A stretch of DNA of 64,000 bases, taken from assembly GCA_000827205.1 (NCBI GenBank), contig KN832557.1, forward strand, positions 1,583,771-1,647,770, read 5' to 3'. The notes beneath the pieces are model-generated. The model was not told the origin of the DNA, did no database searches, and saw only the letters and a list, made by a program, of their open reading frames with translations. Both the position numbers and the translations under genes were made by a program. Of this stretch, positions 1 to 11,037 are shown one piece after another. How positions within the stretch are numbered: the stretch's first letter is position 1; every line of letters begins with the position of its first letter. The DNA comes from Plicaturopsis crispa FD-325 SS-3 (taxonomy: Eukaryota; Basidiomycota; Agaricomycetes; Amylocorticiales; Amylocorticiaceae).

Positions 1-112
1 TGCCAAACGCGTCGATCCCCCCTAACGAGGCCTGCAGCTTTACCTGTTTCATTGCAATTGCTCTTCGTTCCTCCGACGTCGATATCGTGCACATCCTGGC
101 TTGCTTGTCGCC

Positions 113-824
113 ATGAGCGCCTACAACCCGCTGGTGCCCCCAAATGAGACCACAGGACAGAAGGCCATACGCAAATTCAAGGAGAATCCCGGCGTCCCCA
201 TCTGTACGCCATTTCCAAATTGCCCACGCTCGTTGTGCACGTTTACGCTCGCCCTGACCTCAATTTTTTGTACAATCAACAGTCTTTGCTGCGACATGTG
301 GTGCCATGGCCGTTGCCTACCGGCGCGCTCGCCAGGGTGACGCGCGGTCGATGAACAATTGGCTACGCATTCGCGTCATCATGCACGGTCTCGCAATAGC
401 TGCTTTCTCCGTCACCGCCTTCCGCCTCGCCCCGAAATCCAAGGCCGAGCCCTCGCACATAGAGACAGAGCGTGCGCTTACACGCGAGAAAGAGCACAAG
501 CAGTGGGAGGCACGTATGCGCGCCGCTGAAGAGAATTACCGCGTCGAAAAGGGTGGTGTCTCTCTGGAGGAGGTAGAGAGTGCACAGGAGCGGCAGCGGA
601 AGGCCGAGGTTGATGCACGGAGGGAGGAGAGGAAAGGTTTCTTCGGGTGGATGGGCAGTGGGGTTGCGTTGCTAAAGGGGGATCTGCCAGACTGGGCGAG
701 GAAAGAGAGGGAGATGGTGAGGAAGGAGGACAGCGTCAGTCTTGCGGACCGAAAAATTGCCAAGGATGCTGCCGCTCTCGAGGAGGCAGCGGGAAAGGAT
801 TCCAGTACAGGGAAGAAAATATAG
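113..824 (+). CDS. RCF1: Respiratory supercomplex factor 1 (HIG1 domain protein)
   Basis: Two exons, 113-203 and 283-824, about 210 aa. The intron 204-282 starts GTACGC and ends CAACAG, and the junction restores a continuous HIG1 domain. Exon 1 carries the family signature QKAIRKFKENPGVPI. Exon 2 carries the second half, with ARQGDARSMNNWLRIRV and a hydrophobic helix HGLAIAAFSVTAF. HIG1 proteins of this type have two membrane helices in the inner mitochondrial membrane and help assemble or tune cytochrome c oxidase in III-IV supercomplexes. The C-terminal half is charged and helical (Glu/Lys/Arg rich), as in fungal Rcf1. The start at 113 is the first ATG before the domain. The family call is firm; the function is taken from yeast Rcf1. 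Confidence 0.9.
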
Positions 825-1250
825 GATTGTCCATAATTGTATGTGTTCCGTTTGACTCCCTGTGTGTTCTCAGGAGCGCCTTTAGGCGGCATAGCAGGCT
901 GTTTCAAGAGTCAAGATAATTCCTCTGCTCTGCTTGTTGTCGCACTCAACTCTTCCGGGCGGCCGTTTCGTAGCTTCAGAGCCATACGGCACTAAATATG
1001 CGGTTATGTGAGTGTTTCTTATAGACTGCAAACTCAAACTACTGAATTTACAATGCGGAACGTCCGACGATTGAGGCTACTGTGATATATTGACTGCACA
1101 TATCGCGTCTGGACACCAGCTTTGACGGTACGCATGCTCTCTGATGCTCGTAACCTGCAGGATAGCGACAAAAAGTGCTCCATTCCATGTATACGTATGA
1201 CTGATACTTCGTCCAGGTCACAGAATGCCAGCAGATATTGAGCAGATATC

Positions 1251-2978
1251 TCAACTCCATGTTTCGTCTTCGTCCGTGGAGCCATCCTCATCCGACGTGT
1301 CTTCGTCTTCATCCGATGTAATCTCAGCGTCATCCGAAATGCCTTCAACTTCATCCGCTGTATCATCATCTTCGCCGGCAGTGTTCGCCACCCACTCCGC
1401 CAGAAGACTGACAACCTTCGCCCATTCCGGCCCGTAAATGCCATGAATATTGTCCCAGTCAACCGTGATCTCGGTCAAGGCAGGGAAAATGTCATGCAGA
1501 AATTCCGCCGCAGACCGGACGTTCTGAGCGTGGATCACTGAGCGGCCAAAGTGGATTTGAATGTTGCTGTTGCTCCGGCTGAACAGGTGGGACCGCCAAA
1601 TCCCCGAGGCGTGGGGGTCGACGCGCCCGTTAATATATACCGACAGGTATTCGAGTTTCTTGCAATTCACGAAGAGCGGAAAGAGGCCGTCGAGGGTGAC
1701 CTGACACTCGGCCCAGTCGTCGTAGGGTGGCTGCCCTAGAATTTCCAGCCACACAAGGTTGGGCCATGCCATGGCCATATCCCTTAGCAAATCGTTGTCA
1801 AGGTCGAGGGTCACCCCATCCAGGGAGATACAAAAGTCGGTAAGATTCAGCGACAGAGGGGGCCGGAACGTGCTAGCTCTCGGGATGAACGTTTCAGCTC
1901 TCGGAATGTACGCCGGGGAATCCTGCGGCACCTTTTCTCTATATATTATCACCAGGGATTCGACGGCTGCCAGTGTATCATGGTCCCGAAATGTCTCAAC
2001 CGTGGCCTGGACGGCAGCCGCCGTCGGGCATTCGCCAAGGCGAGCACAAGCTAAGCGCATCCTGCTCTGAGCCATTCTGAGAACGGATGTGAACTCCGCT
2101 AGCGTGTGCACGCCAATGTTGATATGTCGAAGGACGGGAAACCGTGCTTGAGCGACTGGAAGGGCATCCAAGAATCCGGAAGCGAAATTCACGGTCAAAT
2201 TTGTGAGACTAGGGTAGAGTGAGACAGGACCAAAGGCCGCCCTTGATAAGGGGAGACTGCACTCCTCAGCCGTGAATTGTCGAAGATACCGGAGATCCAT
2301 GGCTAGGTCAGTGAATGCCGCCGCAACGGTCGCGGCACCCTCTGACTGAAACGCCTGTGGCACACTCCGTGAGCCGTGATGAAGGTAGAAAATTTCGATG
2401 TATGGGCACAAATCGCGCAGAGCGCGTATCTGCTCAACGACGTTGTGGAGCTGATCCTGGGTTGTGAAGTCGCCGCGTAATCTCCAGTTGAATTCTACCA
2501 ATGAGGGGCCCAGAAACAAACGGATGTGACGATATGATGTGTTGTCTTGCCATGTGTTATCTTGCCAATCCAGTTGCCGTAGTCGCGGGAAACAGTTTCG
2601 CCCGCGGGAGGACAACACGTCGAGCCAGAGTATGCCTTCGTTGTCAGCCAATCCGGTCTGGAAGTTGCGGTCCAAGCAAAGGCTCCTAACGCGAGCAGCG
2701 TATTCGTCGAAGCGACCCCAATCAATCCTAGATTGATCCTGGAGAAGTGTCAGCTTCGCAAAACAGAAGGTGCACAGATCACTCACATCCTTTGAGATCG
2801 TTTTGAAAAGCGGAACAAGCGAGGATTGGCGGGCCCACAGAACATCCAATGCCGGACTCTTGAAGACCTTGCACGTCAGAGCCAGGCTGGCAGACGTCCG
2901 AAAGACCTCCACATCGCCGCCAACTGCAAACTTGATGATAATTTCGAGGACTTCTTGAATTTGGAGGGCACGATGCAT
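1251..2978 (-). CDS. F-box domain protein with acidic C-terminal tail
   Basis: Single long exon, about 575 aa from the ATG at 2978. The frame is open further upstream to 3212, but the F-box-like segment begins directly after this ATG. Residues 1-60 look like a basidiomycete F-box: IQEVLEIIIKFAVGG, then SLALTCKVFKSPALDVLW. The middle has degenerate leucine-rich spacing as in fungal F-box/LRR proteins. The last 45 or so residues are almost all Asp, Glu, Ser and Thr, an unusually acidic tail. F-box proteins bind Skp1 and present substrates to SCF ubiquitin ligases. No substrate can be inferred. It converges with RCF1 on its left. Confidence 0.8.
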   Translation of the reverse strand: MHRALQIQEVLEIIIKFAVGGDVEVFRTSASLALTCKVFKSPALDVLWARQSSLVPLFKTISKDVSDLCTFCFAKLTLLQDQSRIDWGRFDEYAARVRSLCLDRNFQTGLADNEGILWLDVLSSRGRNCFPRLRQLDWQDNTWQDNTSYRHIRLFLGPSLVEFNWRLRGDFTTQDQLHNVVEQIRALRDLCPYIEIFYLHHGSRSVPQAFQSEGAATVAAAFTDLAMDLRYLRQFTAEECSLPLSRAAFGPVSLYPSLTNLTVNFASGFLDALPVAQARFPVLRHINIGVHTLAEFTSVLRMAQSRMRLACARLGECPTAAAVQATVETFRDHDTLAAVESLVIIYREKVPQDSPAYIPRAETFIPRASTFRPPLSLNLTDFCISLDGVTLDLDNDLLRDMAMAWPNLVWLEILGQPPYDDWAECQVTLDGLFPLFVNCKKLEYLSVYINGRVDPHASGIWRSHLFSRSNSNIQIHFGRSVIHAQNVRSAAEFLHDIFPALTEITVDWDNIHGIYGPEWAKVVSLLAEWVANTAGEDDDTADEVEGISDDAEITSDEDEDTSDEDGSTDEDETWS

Positions 2979-3498
2979 GAGTAAGGGGTTGATATGGGCG
3001 ATGCAGTGTATACGATGTAGAGGGTAGAAGCAGCAATAGTTTTTTCTGGGGGAATATCGTCGGGAGTCAAAATATCCAATTCTCCAGGAAAGGCCACTAG
3101 GGTTACGGACCGTTGCTATCCTTCTGCCGTCGTCGTGACAAACAGCGTGCATGGACCCACGAGACTGTAGCCACAACGCAGTGCTCGGTGTACATGCGAT
3201 GGATTTTGCCACCCAGAAATTCCGTCATATCAAAGGGATAAGCCGATGCTAATGTAGCACAAAGGCGCCCAAATCGAACTATCAGCACATCCGTTCTTTT
3301 AGTCTTTCTGCCAATGAATCAGCATCAAAACATGTTGTGCGTCAAAGACATAAGGATGCTCTCAAGTACTTACGGTTGGGGGAAGAACGTATGGCGTGTG
3401 CAGTCAAGTGACAGCTTTCTGAGAACCGGGCCGGGAGAACCGCATCCAGGATTTCGCATATACACATCCGTGACCCCTTCCTCCCACATTGCACGACA

Positions 3499-4652
3499 AT
3501 GTCGACAGAGACTCTAGTAACGCTCGAGCCAGAGGGCATCTGGCCCGACACGGCACTCGAGGAGGAGATATTCTCCGGTCTCCCCATGCGCGTCGAGCAC
3601 TTGCGTTACGAGCTGGGAACCGCCGGGGAGGGGAGCGTCATGGCCGATATCCCAGACGACGTCGCACAGCGCGTACATGGACTATACATGTTTCGACACT
3701 GGCTCACGGCTGCGGACATAGAACGCTTTCCAAATCTGCGTGTTGTCGTGCGGATGGGCGTGGGGTACGATCGACTCGACAGAGTAGCCCTCGCGAAGAA
3801 GAGGGTGACGGTGTGCAATGTTCCGGGTATGCCGATCGATTTTTGTCCGTGCTGCTGATGCCAACGGGCCGTAAACATCCAGACTACGGGACGACTGAGG
3901 TCGCTGACCATGCTATTACCCTGGCGCTGACTCTCCGCCGAGGGGTACTGCTGTATCACGATGCATGGCTCGATGCGACGCTCCCGCGGTACGCGCACCC
4001 TATCCCGTCAGCACTCGTCCAACGCCCCTCCACGCGCACTTTCGGCATCCTCGGATTGGGACGCATCGGCACCTGCGCTGCGCTCCGAGCGAAAGCCTTT
4101 GGATGGAGGGTTGTGTGCTTCGACCCGTACATCCCAAACGGCGTGGAACGTGCACTGGGAATCGAGCGCGTGCGAACGATCGAGGCGCTCTTCGATGCCG
4201 GAGACACCATAAGTGTGCACGTTCCGCTGAGTCCGGAGACAAAGAACATCGTGAACGAAAAGTTGTTGAGGCGTATGCCGGCGGGCGGGGTGTTGATCAA
4301 TACGAGTCGTGGGGGGACTGTTGATCTCGACGGACTGGAGAAGGTGTTGAGAGATGGAAGTTTGGCGGGGGCTGGGTTGGACGTGATTCCGCAGGAGCCG
4401 CCCGACGAGAATGATCTACATCCCTTGCTGCAAGCGTACAGAAACCGGGAGGACTGGTTGCGAGGAAGGCTGGTGGTCACACCCCATTTGGCGTACTATT
4501 CGCCAGAGGCATGGGGTGACATCCGCACGGGAAGTGCATGGACCATGAGAGTAAGCCTTTTTAGCCCCATTGCTCGAGAGGATGCTTATCACTTGCAGGC
4601 CGTATTGTGCGAGGGAACCCAGACGAATGTTATCAAGCCGGAGGATCCATAA
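3499..4652 (+). CDS. D-isomer specific 2-hydroxyacid dehydrogenase (CtBP-like)
   Basis: Three exons: 3499-3826, 3883-4550 and 4599-4652. The N-terminal half-domain contains RVVVRMGVGYDRLD, a substrate-binding Arg/Gly segment. The nucleotide-binding fold has the Rossmann motif GILGLGRIGTCAALRAKAFG. It is followed by HVPLSPETKNIVN, the conserved INTSRGGTVD, GLDVIPQEPP (catalytic Glu region) and VVTPHLAYYS, whose His is the usual general acid. This pattern is closest to C-terminal-binding-protein-like members that reduce 2-oxoacids with NAD(P)H. Intron 2 is 48 nt, a multiple of three without a stop, so its retention would add 16 residues near the C-terminus. The substrate cannot be told from the sequence. 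Confidence 0.9.
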
Positions 4653-4867
4653 ATCTGGGCATTGAATTTTAGTGTGTCAGCGTCGGAACGAGCAGAATGA
4701 ATTCGATGTTGTAAATTCTGGTGTTGTTGACTATAAGTGTTCACTGGGCAGTCATCGAAGCATCATAGGTTAGAAGATTAGTGGATATCGTACATGGCCC
4801 TCCGGTCCCACACCCTATGCATGTATCGCCTGCCTCTCTCTCGCACACGCCGTCCACCGTCCAACCC

Positions 4868-5214
4868 TCAATTATCGGATCGTATTCTGACCTCGCTCTG
4901 GTTTTCAACAGCGAGCTTGGGGCCCCCGTATAATTGATTTACAATAGCGCTTCGTCGTAGGACAGCCAGTTCTTTGACTGCATCCGCATACATCGCGGAG
5001 ACCTTTGCAGGGTCTTGCTCAGACTACAAAGAGACAGTGAGACATTGTCCTGCTTGAATCGGCAATAAAGCGCACGAACCTGGATGTCTTTGAACGTATC
5101 CTTCGTCTTCCTGACAAAGTATTGGCGGAAGTTATACGAGTCGAAAGAGCGCGATGTGCGTAGCATGTTGGTGTAAAGACTCATGAGAGCCTGGCGTGTT
5201 GGTGGTGCGCTCAT
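4868..5214 (-). CDS. ISD11: ISD11, LYR-motif iron-sulfur assembly factor
   Basis: Two exons on the minus strand, 5080-5214 and 4868-5023, joined in phase 0; 96 aa, the family's usual length. Exon 1 encodes the LYR-type start MSAPPTRQALMSLYTNMLR followed by SYNFRQYFVRKTKDTF, very like Isd11/LYRM4. Exon 2 encodes AMYADAVKELAVLRRSA and VNQLYGGPKLAVE, the second conserved block. The core LYR reads LYT here, as it varies in fungi. Isd11 stabilises cysteine desulfurase Nfs1 in the mitochondrial matrix together with acyl carrier protein. The intron-free tail ends at the TGA at 4868. Confidence 0.95.
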
Positions 5215-5474
5215 CGTGTCTCTGTAGAGAGTGCCGTGTGCGGTGTTTTGAGCAAAGGAAAGTTGCGAGCAGGTTGCGGGAAAGGAGGACCTTGACAGTG
5301 GCCGACGTCAGTCACCGGCATCGGCATCGGAATCCGGAAGCATCCATAGCTGCTCCCAAAAACTTGCAAGAACAAGTTGAAATCCTTTGAAGTTATGTAC
5401 ATACAGTTGATACAATATAATGTTCGTGTCTACCTAGATTATGAGCAGGATCTGAAGACTAGGATGAAAGAAAT

Positions 5475-6915
5475 TTATGTAGTGGAAGAAGAGTCCTCCA
5501 AAATCTGTTTCATGAGGGGAGCCGTAACTTTCCTCGTCGCGTCTGCGTTTCCTTGCTTATAGACCTTCGCCCGCATAGTAGGTGGCACCTTTGTGAGATC
5601 CGCACCGTATGCATCGTGTACGTCGGAAGCGTGTACGTGTTTTACGCTCAGCTCAGAGCTCGCCTTGATGCCCTTCCAAAGTTTTTCCGCGAGCGCGTCG
5701 ACGCTGAGGCTCCCGACATTTTTGGATTCCGAGTCCGCTATCTCCTCCTTTAGCAGCCACACCATCTCCCGCCTGTGTTTCGGCTTTCCATGCTTGTTTG
5801 TGTGCGTCTCGTCCCGGAACGACGTGAGGATCCCGAAGACGGACAGCCGCCGCTCCTCCATCCACTCGCGCGCGGCGCCCCAAAAGTCGTCGCGCCCCAT
5901 CCAGTCTCTGAGTCCGAGCGGAACCGTCGCCAGCCCAGCGTTGATGGCGACTTTCTGGCCCGCCCACGGGACCTCCAGGACATATTGCTTGTAATCCCGG
6001 CGCAGCAAATCCTTCGTCTCGATCTCCGCGACTGCGTCCTTCTTTGACGAAAGCTCCGCGGTGAGCTCCATCAGAGCCGGCGCGGCAGCGACGCTATCGG
6101 CCTGGAGAAAATTTGGCTCGACGGAGGCCGCGAACGTCGATCGCGGGACCAAGAACGCGGCGGCTTCGTAGTCGGCCTGTCGTGCTTTCCCGCCCTCTTT
6201 GAGGCCGTGCGTGTCAAGCAGGATGGCGCACAAAAGCAGGGTCGCAAGCTCGGCCGGAAGGCCACTTGCATGGAATAGACGGGTGACCAAGGAGCAGCAA
6301 CTCCCCACCGGCTCGATGACGCGCGGATTGGCGGTATCGTGGTACTTGCCCTCGTCCACATGGTGGTCTATGACCGCGGTCACCCGCGCATCGTCGTTCT
6401 CGACGAGGAAATGGGGGAGTATGACGTTGTGGTCGACGAGGATGAATTTATTGGAGGGAAATTTTTGGGACGAAAGGAAGAGATCGTCGACGCAGATTAG
6501 CTCTGGGATGTCGAGATCGCTGGTGTCGAGTCCTGCGAGCTGGAACGCATGGATGTTCTCCCCCCGGAGGCGGAAGTCCTTGTGCAGCACCTGCACGAAG
6601 GGTATGGCTGGGTTTTTGTTGATCTCCGACTCGTACCAGGCGAAGGCAATCGAGCTCGCGATGGAGTCGAGATCTAACGAAAGCAGCGGTTAGAAATTCA
6701 TTCAGCGTTATTCGCAGACTGAGGAAACGCGAACCAGCCGCCTCGTTTCCCATCGCGACTGTCCAATCCTTGGCCGACCCCTTCGCTTGGAGGTCGGCCA
6801 TGTATTTCTCTTTGCATGTCCGCAGATATCTCGCGATCGTCGACGAGTCTGGAACGACACTAGGAGTGTAAAGTTTTGGATTAGACAATCCTCTCAAAAG
6901 TGCAGGAGTAGCCAT
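5475..6915 (-). CDS. PPX1: Exopolyphosphatase, DHH/DHHA2 family
   Basis: Exons 6735-6915 and 5475-6673; 459 aa. The intron splits the first catalytic motif, which on joining reads MGNEAADLDSIASS, the Mn-binding motif I of DHH phosphoesterases. Further on come FILVDHNVILPHF and TAVIDHHVDEGKYHD, the DHN and DHH motifs, then GSCCSLVTRLF. The C-terminal half carries a DHHA2-type substrate domain. Yeast Ppx1 removes terminal phosphate from inorganic polyphosphate in the cytosol and mitochondria. The first true ATG in the frame is at 6915. The length matches yeast Ppx1 with a modest extension. Confident. Confidence 0.95.
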
Positions 6916-7201
6916 GGCAGACGCAGGCAAGTGAAGCTAGTGAAGCGGGAGGCGAACGAGCAAGTTGCATCATTGCATTGCCTCTCCATTTAAGTACCGT
7001 ACCGGCCTGCAAAGTTCAAACCTACGCTCAACTTTTACAGACTCCGCGGCACTCGTCATCGAAGCTCGCGTGCCACTAGCAGCCTATGGCAGCAGCCACA
7101 CGAAATGGTTCTGATATCAAAAGGCTTCGAAAACAAAAGAGGATGAATCGACACATCTAAAAGCACAGCAGAATAGTACACAGATGTCAACTTGAAGCAC
7201 C

Positions 7202-9050
7202 TCAAGGTAAGCGCGCGTGCTCTCCGCGGGGATATACACCATAAGGATTGAACTTCAATGCTTTCCTGTTCACGTCTTTGGCAATGGAGGCGTAGCCGGC
7301 AACGGTCATCGTGATATCGAGGTCCTGGAAAACCCAGTGCTTTAGTCGTATTGTTATTTCCCACAACGCCGCAAGACTGACCGCAAGCAGAGACTTCATG
7401 ACGTGCCGGCACCCAGCCTCGCCCTCGTGGGACATGCCCCACACAAACAGACGGCCGACGCCGACACAGTGCGCGCCAAGCGCGAGTGCCTTAAAGGCGT
7501 CCGCGCCCGTTCGAATACCCGAGTCGAAGATGATTGTCATTTCTTTTGCTCAGCATTAGCATTTGACTGAAAAGAACCTCGTGGGGGGCACTTACTGTCG
7601 CCGACGGCCTCTGCGATTTCAGGGAGGACCTCGAGACTGCCCACGGCGCCGTCGACCTGGCGGCCGGCATGGTTCGTCACTACGATGCCCTCGCAGCCAA
7701 CCTCGTACGCCTTCAGCGCATCTTCGACGCTCTGGATGCCCTTGATCACGAACGGCCTGCCGCCGGAGATGCGCTTCCACTAATCAGCACACATGTCAGC
7801 AGCCGGATCAGAGCGGATAGACAGGGCTGGGGGACCGATACGGACCTCCTTGATGAGCCACGGCATCTTCTCCCAGGTGTGCGCTTTGCCGTGCCATACG
7901 GAGGAGTCTATCCACTTGCCCGAGTCCTCCTTGAGGTCCTCCGCGTGCTTGCTCATGAACACGGGGTCCGATTCGCCCGTCTCGTTTCCAACCTTGCCAG
8001 GAGGGTAGTAGAAGCTGTGCGACGAGGTCAGATAACAGCCTGCAATAAAGCAAGCAAGCGCGCAAAGGCGTACACGTAGTTCGCGAGATTGATGTCGGTG
8101 GGCCTCCAGCCGAGCTGCCAAGTGTCGACGGTGAGCATAAGCACGTCGAACCCGCTCTTCCAAGCGCGTTCTAGGAGACTTATAGTCTGTTTGAACCCGC
8201 AGTTAGCTAGAAAACAGAGAATGCTAGGGTTGTAGCTGACAATCTCATCATCGTGCCCCATGTAGAGCTGGAAAAATCGCGGGCCCTGTGCATTTCCGCC
8301 GTTGGGCCCGTCGTAGGAGTGGACACTGTTGCTTTCGTTCTTGATAGACGCACCACGGTCGTTAGCCGCAGCTACATCCTCGATGGGCTGAGTCGACGCC
8401 GTCGATAGACAGTACTATCGAAACAGATGATGATATGAGTGCCAGTGAAATCTTATTTTGACGGTTCAAAACACACCGGGAGACCCAGTTCGCCTGCTAT
8501 CTTCGCTGGCACTAACTCGCCCAACGGATTGTACAGTTTGTTGACACCGATTGGAGAGAACAGAATGGGCGCAGGGATTCGATGCCCAAAAAGCGTAGCT
8601 GCGCAGTGACAAGTCAGCTCCAACGGCTTCATCTGACTTCAGTGGAAGACACCAACTCGTGAGGTCTCTTGTGTTCGTGTCTACCAGCATACGAGGGATG
8701 ATGCGCCAGCTGTAGAACGCCTCCCTGATCCACAGCATGAGTTGGCATAATCATCGTTCGCCCGATTGAATCCATACCTGTTTGCTCGGTCTGTCCAACC
8801 CAAACCAGCATTGGAATTCGCGTAGAAGTATCCACGGTCGTTCAATTTAGTCTTTGTGGACTCCTGCAACTCGTCCGCGTGCACAGAGAAACTTGGAACT
8901 GTGAAGCAGCTGTCAGTACGCGTAGCAGACCGTTCTGACCGCCAACCCCAACAACGCACGACTGCCTTCAACGCCCCCCTTCTTGAATATCTCGCGCTGG
9001 TACAAGGAGTAGTGGGGCGACGGGCCTTGGGGCTTGTTGGTGGGGTCCAT
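7202..9050 (-). CDS. FMN-dependent alpha-hydroxyacid oxidase/dehydrogenase (lactate oxidase-like)
   Basis: Multi-exon gene (about nine exons); exact edges of the first ones are uncertain. Recognisable pieces in order: WRIIPRMLVDTNTRDL; APILFSPIGVNKLYNPLGEL; NGGNAQGPRFFQLYMGHDDE (the Q-x-Y of the FMN site); KSGFDVLMLTVDTWQLGWRP; FVIKGIQSVEDALKAYEVGC; VVTNHAGRQVDGAVGSLEVL, whose His-Ala-Gly-Arg carries the catalytic His and substrate Arg; and DSGIRTGADAFKALALGAHC, the flavin phosphate-binding segment. The order matches glycolate/lactate oxidases and lactate 2-monooxygenase-type fungal enzymes. No cytochrome b5 domain is seen, so it is not flavocytochrome b2. The MDPTNKPQGPSPHY start at 9050 is the best ATG. 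Substrate unknown. Confidence 0.92.
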
Positions 9051-10162
9051 TGCGGATATGTTGCTGTTGTGGTAGGAAGAGAAAGGGATGAAATAGTGAG
9101 GGACATGGTTTGAAGTCAACTGGCTTTTGTAGGTTTCGCAGTCGCGTCCTGCACCACCAAACGCGCGACGTCATGTAAAGGACACGGAGAACCGGCCGGC
9201 GACATGTCCACCTTCCGCTTTCGGAGGCTCCCGGACGGAGAAAAAGTGGCTGCTATACGACGGATCCCCGCAGCGGTCGATGTCCTCGCTGCAATAAACG
9301 TATTTGGGAGCTGCGTGTACAGCACGGGGAGAGCGCAGGGGAGCTCCGTTCTTGCTATCTTGCTAGGGACTCCCTGAGCTACCCGACCCCACGGCGAAAC
9401 ACTTTGACCTCATACACTTTGCCGACTCGGAAAAGGTGTACCGATCGCGTGAAATTCAAGAAACAATGTATATAAACAGTCATACGATGTACATTGCGGG
9501 GTCCAAGACTCCAAGACACGAGCATGACTCCCGAGTAAGCCTCGTTGCAGGCGAGAGGTGAGCGCGCTGCGGAACGCCGAGTCGGAATGGGCTTTTACGA
9601 GCAGCCATAGATCGTACTTGGTGTTCCGACCTTGGGCTCCCGAGAAGGGTCATCGAGTGGGTATCTTGAAACGGAGCCCGTGCAGTGTGCAATGCGCATG
9701 CACTTGAAATTTCTGGCGGAAGTGTCGGAGTATGTACCACATCCATGGGCATCCCCACCTCTCAAGACCAACCAATGGTGCTGAACAAGTTTTGAAAGCT
9801 CGTGAATCCTGCTTCCGACTCCTTTTAGGCGCTGCGGATGCCCGAACATGATCCTGCTAGCGCGTAACATCCTCGAAAGGTCCATGGACAACAGAAAGCC
9901 TTGGTGCCGTGAGGACCAGATATGCACGTCAGGGTCGATTTGCAGCATCCCAAACCCCGCCAACGCTTCGACTGTTGAGCACTCAGAAGAAGCAAGAGGG
10001 ATATTGTTTTTGTCGTACTAGTCTTGTTGCGACGCGTCGCAGCGGCGGAGCCGCGGGAGTCATCGCATGTGGCGTGGGAAAGCGGACTGTAAAAATTCGA
10101 CCATCTGTACAGGACCTCGCCCACGCTTCCCTCCCCGACCACCTCCACCACCTCAAGCAATC
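9051..10162. other. Intergenic region between oxidase and eS30 genes
   Basis: About 1.1 kb between two divergent genes. A minus-strand open frame of about 120 codons (9595-9963) has no ATG at its start and no family resemblance. The part just before 10163 should contain the eS30 promoter. I see nothing else that I can support. Confidence 0.4.
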
Positions 10163-10724
10163 ATGGGTAAAGGTACGCTCGCAAAGTCTTTGGTTTGCAG
10201 TTGACGAGGCGTTTCTAACAATTTTAATGCAAATTAGTTCACGGATCCCTCGCCCGTGCCGGCAAAGTCAAGTCGCAGACACCCAAAGTCGACCCCGTCG
10301 AAAAGAAGAAGACGCCCAAGGGCCGCGCAAAGAAGCGCATTATTTACAACCGTCGGTGAGTAGCTACGTCCAGCTGTCCGAAAAATGTATTTTGACGCGG
10401 TACGGTGTCTAGCTTCGTGAACGTCACAACACTACCAGGCGGAAAGAGGAAAATGTGAGTCGCCATTTCTACATCTGTCGATTACCGTGCCGGATTCTAG
10501 TCCATCCAACACGCGCACCAATGGGTGCTCTTTGCACTTGCGCTGCTCATCTGATGATACCTACCGATCAAGCATAGTTCACACAGAAACTATCATGTTG
10601 ATACACAAGCATCGTCTTTCGCTCCTATCTGATCTATACCTCTCCCTTTTCTTCATCCATCACCCGCCATGTCACTGCATACTGACGCTTTGACGCTTCC
10701 AGGAACCCCAACCCCGAAAAGTAA
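10163..10724 (+). CDS. RPS30: 40S ribosomal protein S30 (eS30)
   Basis: Four small exons: 10163-10172, 10238-10355, 10413-10454 and 10703-10724. They encode about 62 aa: [20 protein letters not shown], then a lysine-rich centre with [16 protein letters not shown], and an end at GGKRKMNPNPEK. This is the complete eS30 of the small ribosomal subunit. The first exon has only 10 coding nucleotides and splits the Val codon, a layout often seen in intron-rich fungal ribosomal protein genes. There is no ubiquitin-like FUBI domain in front, unlike animal FAU. Intron 3, about 250 nt, is long for this window. Confidence 0.97.
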
Positions 10725-11037
10725 ACAAACCCTGTTGTACTTCGGTCTGGACTTTTCTTTCGCGCGGATGTATGAAGAGAGCAGCTGGCGCTGGGTCATT
10801 TCATAATTTCTGGGTTCGGTCTCCATCTCCATGTCTCCATATTTGCACGCACCCCCATACTACACCATACTGCCACGCTCTTATATGCCGAATCTACAGT
10901 CATGAACCAGCGACCAAATATCGTGATCGGGAATCCTCAGTCTGTCTTTTCAATTGCGTTGGTAAGTGTGACAGAATTCATCTATCCGCGAAATTTGGGT
11001 CCCGGCTGCATGTTATCCTCAAAGGTGTTGTCATTTA

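Noticed and set aside
9595-9963. Minus-strand frame of about 120 codons
   Set aside because: No ATG at the frame start, no domain, and it lies in the region expected to hold promoters.
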